NCBI RefSeq assembly: GCF_003473485.1
Contig: NC_053047.1
Location: forward strand, 42,270,972 to 42,334,971
Source of the DNA: Medicago truncatula
Taxonomy: Eukaryota > Streptophyta > Magnoliopsida > Fabales > Fabaceae
Direction: 5' to 3'
Length of the DNA stretch: 64,000 nt
Below the pieces are notes generated by a model. It searched no databases. It saw only the letters and a list, made by a program, of their open reading frames with translations, and had not been told where the DNA came from. Positions 58,697-64,000 of the stretch are shown piece after piece (the first letter of the stretch is position 1; the number at the start of each line of letters is the position of its first letter). The position numbers and the translations under genes are program-made.

Positions 58697-58775
58697 ACCA
58701 AGATGAAGGAGAAGAGAGAGATGGCGGAAGCTTGAAGGGAGTGACACTGAAGAAGGTAGAAAGCTTGTTGAGGTC
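58697..58775 (-). promoter_or_regulatory. Putative 5' UTR exon of MSAP copy B
   Basis: On the minus strand, a TC-rich leader (CTCTCTCTTCTCCTTCATCTTG) is followed by GTATGTTC, a good donor. Position and conservation in unit A (46950-47010) support a non-coding exon spliced to the ATG exon. Confidence 0.45.
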
Positions 58776-59042
58776 AATTCAACCTTCATTAGCACCCATT
58801 AGCAAATATTCACATGAATATTTCGTCAACAAGCATACACATAGGTCATTTTATTGCGTTTGTAGGGGTATGAAAAATAATTGAAGGGTTCAAATTAAAA
58901 TTTTCAAAACTAAACCAACGAAAAATTGAACTAGCCCAAATCCTAAACCATGATAAATTGCAAAATTCCCAATTCATAAACCCTAAAAAAACAAACTTTA
59001 ACAACAAAAAACCAAAACCCTCGTATTTCTGTCTTTGTTCTC

Positions 59043-59859
59043 ATGGAAACCACTGGTTTGATTCCTCACGTTGGTGAAAACTACACCCTCAAGCTGAAAA
59101 ACACAATGCAAGAAATTCTATCAGAACTTCCCAAAGAATCCCCTGAATTTTCTCATTCCAGTGATGCATTACATGAACTGATGCAAACCAAAGTTGACCC
59201 ACCTTTTGATGTGATATGGGTCTATTCTGCAATCAAATTTGGTTGCAGAAAATCTCTTAAAGGTGATATCTTGGAACAAATTTCAGCTGCAAAAGCACTT
59301 TTTCAGCTGATTTCTGCTTGTTCAGCTTCTGTTGGTGGTTCAAAGAGTATTGCTTTACTTGCTCCTGTTGTTTTTATGATACATAGTGTTGTTAAGGAAC
59401 TTTTTGAATTGAAAAGGGAAAAGAAAGCAATGAAGGAAGTGAAATCTTTGGTTGATATGATTCTTGGGTTTATGAGTATTTGTTGTAGTAAAATTTCTGA
59501 AGAGAAAGATTTGGATTTGGTTTTGTCTTTCTCGTCTTTGGGTCGTTGACAATGATGATGATGATGAAACAAATGAGGGGTTTGAAACTTTGTTGCCTCT
59601 TGTGAGTAGTGATGTTTGTGGTTGGATTTGTGGTAGAGAGTTTCATGTTGGTTATTTGGCTGGTGCTGTTATGATGGAAGTGTTTTTGCTTAAATTGTGT
59701 TTGTTTTTTGATATGGGAATGGAAAAGAGTGAATTGGAAATGTGCCTTAAGAGTTGGAGTGTTGGCTCAATTTCTAGCTTTCAGAATGTGTACTTTTTGG
59801 GTGAGGTTTATTTTGTTTTTGGTTTTAATTTCAATTTGGTAGTAAATTTTTTATTTTAG
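59043..59859 (+). pseudogene. Uncharacterised plant-specific protein, copy B (11-bp deletion)
   Basis: Near-identical to copy A from METTGLIPHVG onward. At about 59531 it lacks the 11 bases GAATGATTTGG that encode part of SLNDLAR in copy A. The frame shifts and stops at 59547-59549, leaving 168 residues. The remaining sequence from about 59551 still encodes the A-like C-terminal half in another frame (PLVSSDVCGWICGREF, ending VNFLF at 59859). It is an otherwise well-preserved recent pseudogene. Confidence 0.88.
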
Positions 59860-60213
59860 ACCTTAAAACCTACGAAACATTGATGCCGACACGTTGACAC
59901 CAAATATACTGAGAAAATGAAATATTTGAATATAACTGTATATTTGTCTGTGTCATGTCGATGTTGCATAGCTTAAAACTTTTATCTGGATGATCGATAA
60001 ATTCCATTCAATGTACTTTTTGTGTGTGGTTTTATTGTTTTTTCTGTTTTGAATATCAATTTCCTACTACATATTTTAACTTAAAACTATGAAACATTGA
60101 TTCGTATTAAGACCGATAGTAATTTGAGATAATGTATTGATCCATGCATCTGTGTACCGGATATGCCTTTAGTGTGAATTGTCGGTATAGCTTAACTTTT
60201 TATCTGGATGAGG

Positions 60214-61375
60214 GACGATACATTCCCTACAAAAAAAAAAAAAAAAACATAAACGATATATATAGACAATGTAACACACAATTTTTTAAATAGTGAATGT
60301 GCCTTTTCTTTTATTTTTTATTTTGGTGGTGGTCGGGGTTCGAACCCCAGGCCTTGCATATATAATGCGTTGTTCATACTAACTGAGTTAAGCTTACAAT
60401 GACCTCTTTTTATTATTTTAAAATAGCTCATCAGGCTTTCACACTAAATGGATTCATGGTCGTTTTTAATATAAAATTAGAGTAAAAATAATTTTCTTTC
60501 GAAAGTGTTTTACAAGATAATAATCTGAATTAAATACTATATTTTATTAATCATTTTCGGGCAATAAGTTTCAAAATCCAATCATACACTTTGTAAAAAA
60601 TATATATGAAATAGTGTATAAGTATTTATTTTCCATTGCAATATCATTTATAACTAATAGCATGTTTAATTACGCATCAAATAAAAAATCTCGCGTTTCG
60701 ATGCCGATTTCACCTATTAGATCAATAGTGTATACTATTGATCAATAGCCACATGGCTTAATATGAGAAAGGAAGGAGTTGCAAGCTTTGGATGCCACAC
60801 AACATATCGAGAGAGAACTTTTTATCACAATCTTGGGTGACGTTTGGAACACCATGGAGCATGCATCACAAGGCCAAGTTCATCATGTTTTGGAGATCGT
60901 GGAATTGAAGGGATACAAGCTACGACCGTGGAAAACAACAACACTTGAAGATAAATAAATTGATAATTATTTTCTTTTGTCTTGATTGTTTTATTCTCAT
61001 GAATATGATTAGCTAGTTTTATATTAATTAAGTTTTTTAGATGATTTTAATTTGAGCGGTTTTAATCATGTGATTGTATAAACTCTATTCAATACAATTA
61101 TTATCCTAATGCTTTTCATATGTTAACGAATGTATGAATTGATTTACATTATCAATTGACTACTAGTCCTAGCTCTTAGATTTAAACTTAGTATACTGTG
61201 GGTACGAACTCAAGAGACCAAAGTTTTGTAAGAAACTCAAAGACACCTTATTGACTTAGCTCAATTTAGAAAATTGGTTTGATAGATTGAGCACCAAAGT
61301 TTTCCAAGAAACTGTTTGATATGTTATAAAAAAGGATAATACTAAACACATCGAAGTAATATTCGTGAAGACGTT
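60214..61375. other. Intergenic with SINE fragment
   Basis: Past unit B. It contains the antisense SINE at 60312-60403 and a near-palindromic CTATTGATCAATAG around 60720-60750. A piece at 60770-60950 has some coding-like composition but is not recognised. Confidence 0.4.
60312..60403 (-). mobile_element. SINE, antisense
   Basis: Reverse complement of the 10953-11041 type: poly(T) side, GGTGGTCGGGGTTCGAACCC (B box) and ACTAACTGAGTTAAGC (A box). GGTTCGAACC is a better B box than in the first copy. Confidence 0.75.
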
Positions 61376-61650
61376 AAGTGTGGACACGTGTCACCTTGTC
61401 ATTGGCTCTGAGTTTTTTTTTTTTAGAAAAAAAATTAATTAATTTTTTAAATATAAATATTTTTTTTGTAAAAAATTCCCAGAACCAATGACAAAGTGAC
61501 ACGTGTAACTCTGGGACACGTGTCATTTTGTCATTGGCTTTGAGATTTTTCTTAAAAAATATATATATTTAAAAAAAAAAAAAAATTTGTTTTGTAAAAA
61601 AAAAAAAAACTCAGAGTCAATGAGAATGTGACACGTGTCCAGGAGTTAAC
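61376..61650. repeat. Repeat with several GACACGTGTCA words
   Basis: GTGGACACGTGTCACCTTGTCATTGGCTCTGAG and inverted versions appear four times, with poly(T)/poly(A) arms between. Probably two nested foldback MITEs. Confidence 0.65.
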
Positions 61651-62877
61651 TTTTTTTTTAAACCCTAACGGAAACCTAACAGAAGGGACCAAAATGAGAC
61701 TAAAAAAAACTTAAAATCCTCGTATAATATTCTTTTTAGTTAAGGGACCAAAATGATATCAATTAAATAGTTAAGGGACCAAAAGAGCATTAAACCTAAA
61801 TCTTAAAAGTCGAAACACAATTCATTTAAACTTTTTAAAAATTCATTCAATAAATAAAATAAAATAAAATAAATAGATAGATAAAACAAAGCAAAACACA
61901 CACAAATGTTTTCTCTTTTTTGGGCCAAATATTACCATTCATTCATTATTTAGGCCAAATACATCCCGATATATTTTGATACGTGTATCAGAAGTATCGG
62001 GCAATTAATATTTATTTTTACAAAAAAAATTACCTATACGTGTCAGGTACGACTAACTTGTACACCGACACGATTAACTTATACTCCGACATCGATACTT
62101 CTATTTTACATACCTTTTAAAAAACAAAATTAAAAGAAAATAATAAGAAATAAAAATACAAGTCCGACAACATTGTCAAAAACATATTGTCTCTTCTTTT
62201 GATCATTTTTATTAATGTTAATGTTTATTTATTATCATTTTTAGTTATGATTACACACTGGGCACATATACTATTAATTTTAAATATAATCTTTTAATAA
62301 CGTATCAAGACCGTATCGTATTTGGGATTTTAAAAAATTTCCCGTATCACCGTGTCGGTATTGTATCGGTATCATGTCAAGCATCGGGCTTCATATGTGC
62401 ACACTAATGTGGCATTATACTAATAATAATAATAACTACATAGAATAATAACTCACTAACCAAACCAGAGTACAGAGTACAGCTAAGCAGTATGTAAGTA
62501 ACTAACGAGTATATCCAACCAACTAACTAACTAGATTACAGGTAAACATCATGTAAGTATAACTAACTATGAATAACTAACAGAAAACTTGTGATACAAG
62601 TTTCGAAGAGGTGAACCGTTGCATGCTACTAGACTTGCTTTTCAATATTCATTCTCACTATTATCCATAGACCATATATATTCAACCGACTTGATACTTC
62701 ATTCCTCACCATTACAAACCATAATCAAATTGTAGAACTCTCTAGTTTAGGTATCTTGTTTCTTTCTTGATTCTTTCTTCTTCTTCTTCTTCTTCATCTC
62801 TTCTAACCCTTAACAACAATGTTGACTTATTGTCCTTTAACTGAACATGCATCAATGGTTATACATTTTTTGTGCAG
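61651..62877. other. Upstream region of the SANT gene
   Basis: 61970-62400 is a dispersed repeat (ATACGTGTATCAG, ACCGTGTCGGTATTGTATCGG). 62600-62870 has a CTTCTTCTTC-rich leader. The ATG exon is preceded by an acceptor (TTTTTTGTGCAG), so a 5' UTR intron is likely. Confidence 0.4.
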
Positions 62878-64000
62878 ATGGCAGGACCAGTAAACAATCA
62901 CAACCAACATCACATTTGGAATGAAGAGGAGGAACATCAACTTCTTCTTGCTCGTGCAACTTTTCCTCACCGGCGGGACTGGATAAGAATTAGACAAGAT
63001 CCAAGATTCAATGGTCTGTTTGGTCAGATGACTGTGGACGCTTTGCGCGTAAGTGGTTTCTCAATTAACGTGCATTTCACTGTTATGATACGTTTGGCTT
63101 CGATTTTTGTCAGTTTTTAGTGATTTTGATTAGAAACCTTTTTGTCATATTAATTGTATAATGAATTTCTTCCTCGTTCAAGCATGCTGTTCTTATGGAT
63201 ACTATTATGATGCTAAATAATTTGGCTTCGATTTTTGTCAGTTTTTAGTGATTTTGATCAGAAACCTTTTTGCCATATTAATTGTATCATGAATTTCTTC
63301 CTCGTTCAAGCATGCTGTTCTTATGGATAATGTTATGATACCAAATAATGTGGCTTCGATTTTTGTCAGTTTTTAGTGATTTTGATTAGAAACCTTTTTG
63401 TCATATTAATCGTATCATGAATTTCTTCCTCGTTCAAGCATGCTGTTCTTATGTTTTCGGGTTGTTTGTAGCGGTTAGTAGGAGAGTTTACATCCAGGAT
63501 TTTTCTCTTTTTTGGGGTTGGGTTGGTTCAGCGTTGTGTTGTGTTTCCAGTCGGCAGTGGCGGTTTCTAGCGTCCTGTTTTGTGTTTTGGGTCTGTTTAT
63601 ATATTTATTTGTCTCACCAAATGATCTTAACTGTGTTTTAGGATTTCAAGTTTTACAAAAAATTGAGATTTACATTTTTTTGCTAGACTATATTGTGGCT
63701 GCTTCTCTTTTCAGTTGAATTATTACCTAATCATAAACCAATTGCTTACAACTCACCAGTCCTGGTAAATTATTGTCGTTTATAGCGAGGGCTATTAAGT
63801 TGTCGTTCTTTTGCACTTAGAAACCTTCTTTTATATAATAGTTTGTTATTTTATGTGTTTTCTTTACAGTCAAAGCATAGGAGACTAGTCCTACAGGGTG
63901 CTGCTGCCCCAATTGTTAATAATGTTGAATTAGCAGTTCATCCATTGCCTCAACATTTCTGGACTGCGGAAGAGAATAACAGGCTGGTTGAAGCGAGGGA
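62878..64000 (+). CDS. Protein with two SANT/Myb-like domains, 3' incomplete
   Basis: Exon 1, 62878-63048, encodes MAGPVNNHNQHHIWNEEEEH, LLLARATFPHRRDWIRIRQD and FNGLFGQMTVDALR. Exon 2 starts at 63870 (SKHRRLVLQGAAAPIVNN) and reaches HFWTAEENNRLVEAR at the window end. Both HIWNEEEEHQLL and HFWTAEENNRLV look like the first helix of SANT/Myb-like domains, which bind DNA or histone tails in the nucleus. ATG 62878 is chosen because a splice acceptor ends right before it and no upstream ATG is in frame. Phases match across the intron (171 nt = 57 codons). The family member cannot be named from what is present. Confidence 0.72.
63081..63451. repeat. 128-bp tandem repeat, almost 3 units, in the SANT gene intron
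   Basis: GGCTTCGATTTTTGTCAG starts at 63096, 63224 and 63352, an exact 128-bp period with few differences. Each unit contains TTCCTCGTTCAAGCATGCTG. Confidence 0.92.

Larger units (their letters stand above)
54370..60213. repeat. Segmental duplication, unit B
   Basis: Counterpart of unit A (41178-49055). It lacks the 43893-46553 segment of A and instead has 57119-58210. Nucleotide identity in the uncharacterised gene is very high by eye, so the duplication is fairly recent. Confidence 0.88.

Noticed and set aside
63081-63451. CRISPR-like array
   Set aside because: A 128-bp tandem repeat without spacers in a plant intron.

Overview
The window is AT-rich plant nuclear DNA. Genes have introns with GT/AG borders, intergenic space is full of transposon debris, and the gene families and repeats point to a legume, most probably Medicago or a close relative. 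That species call is inference from protein similarity and repeat style, not from a search. No bacterial or organellar features were seen.

Layout. 1-3.1 kb: 3' part of a CTD-phosphatase-like gene (FCP1-type phosphatase plus BRCT). 3.4-10.6 kb: a dead RGLG-type E3 ligase copy carrying a captured SUF4 first exon, a FAR1-related transposase relic, then a nearly complete RGLG gene (minus strand, VWA plus RING). 11-27.6 kb: transposon land, with LINE relics, several MITE families, a solo LTR with a 5-bp target duplication inside a CACTA remnant, and a Mutator-like element with a GC-rich cargo and 9-bp target duplications. 27.7-31.3 kb: a second RGLG gene, plus strand, that has lost its RING exons. 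31.3-34.4 kb: two opposed LINE relics, one of them a patchwork containing foreign filler DNA.

35-39.2 kb: a predicted fusion gene joining a SIN3-type PAH exon to an F-box exon, followed by a tandem duplicate of only the F-box half, which is frameshifted and cut by a transposon. 41.2-60.2 kb: two direct copies (A and B, about 13 kb apart) of a segment with a saposin-like MSAP/Canopy gene (minus) and an uncharacterised plant gene (plus). Between the copies lie the 3' half of a mitochondrial CoA carrier gene, a degenerate repeat array, and a frameshifted DYW-type PPR gene whose C-terminal end is replaced by that array. Both MSAP copies are broken, by different mutations. 62.9-64 kb: start of a gene with two SANT/Myb-like domains, running off the window.

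The main theme is gene breakage and recombination: fragments of at least nine recognisable plant genes are duplicated, captured, truncated or fused. The most interesting candidates are the PAH-F-box fusion (36104 splice junction), the RGLG pair with a RING-less member, and the reciprocal breakage of the MSAP duplicates. I saw no operon-like or defence system.
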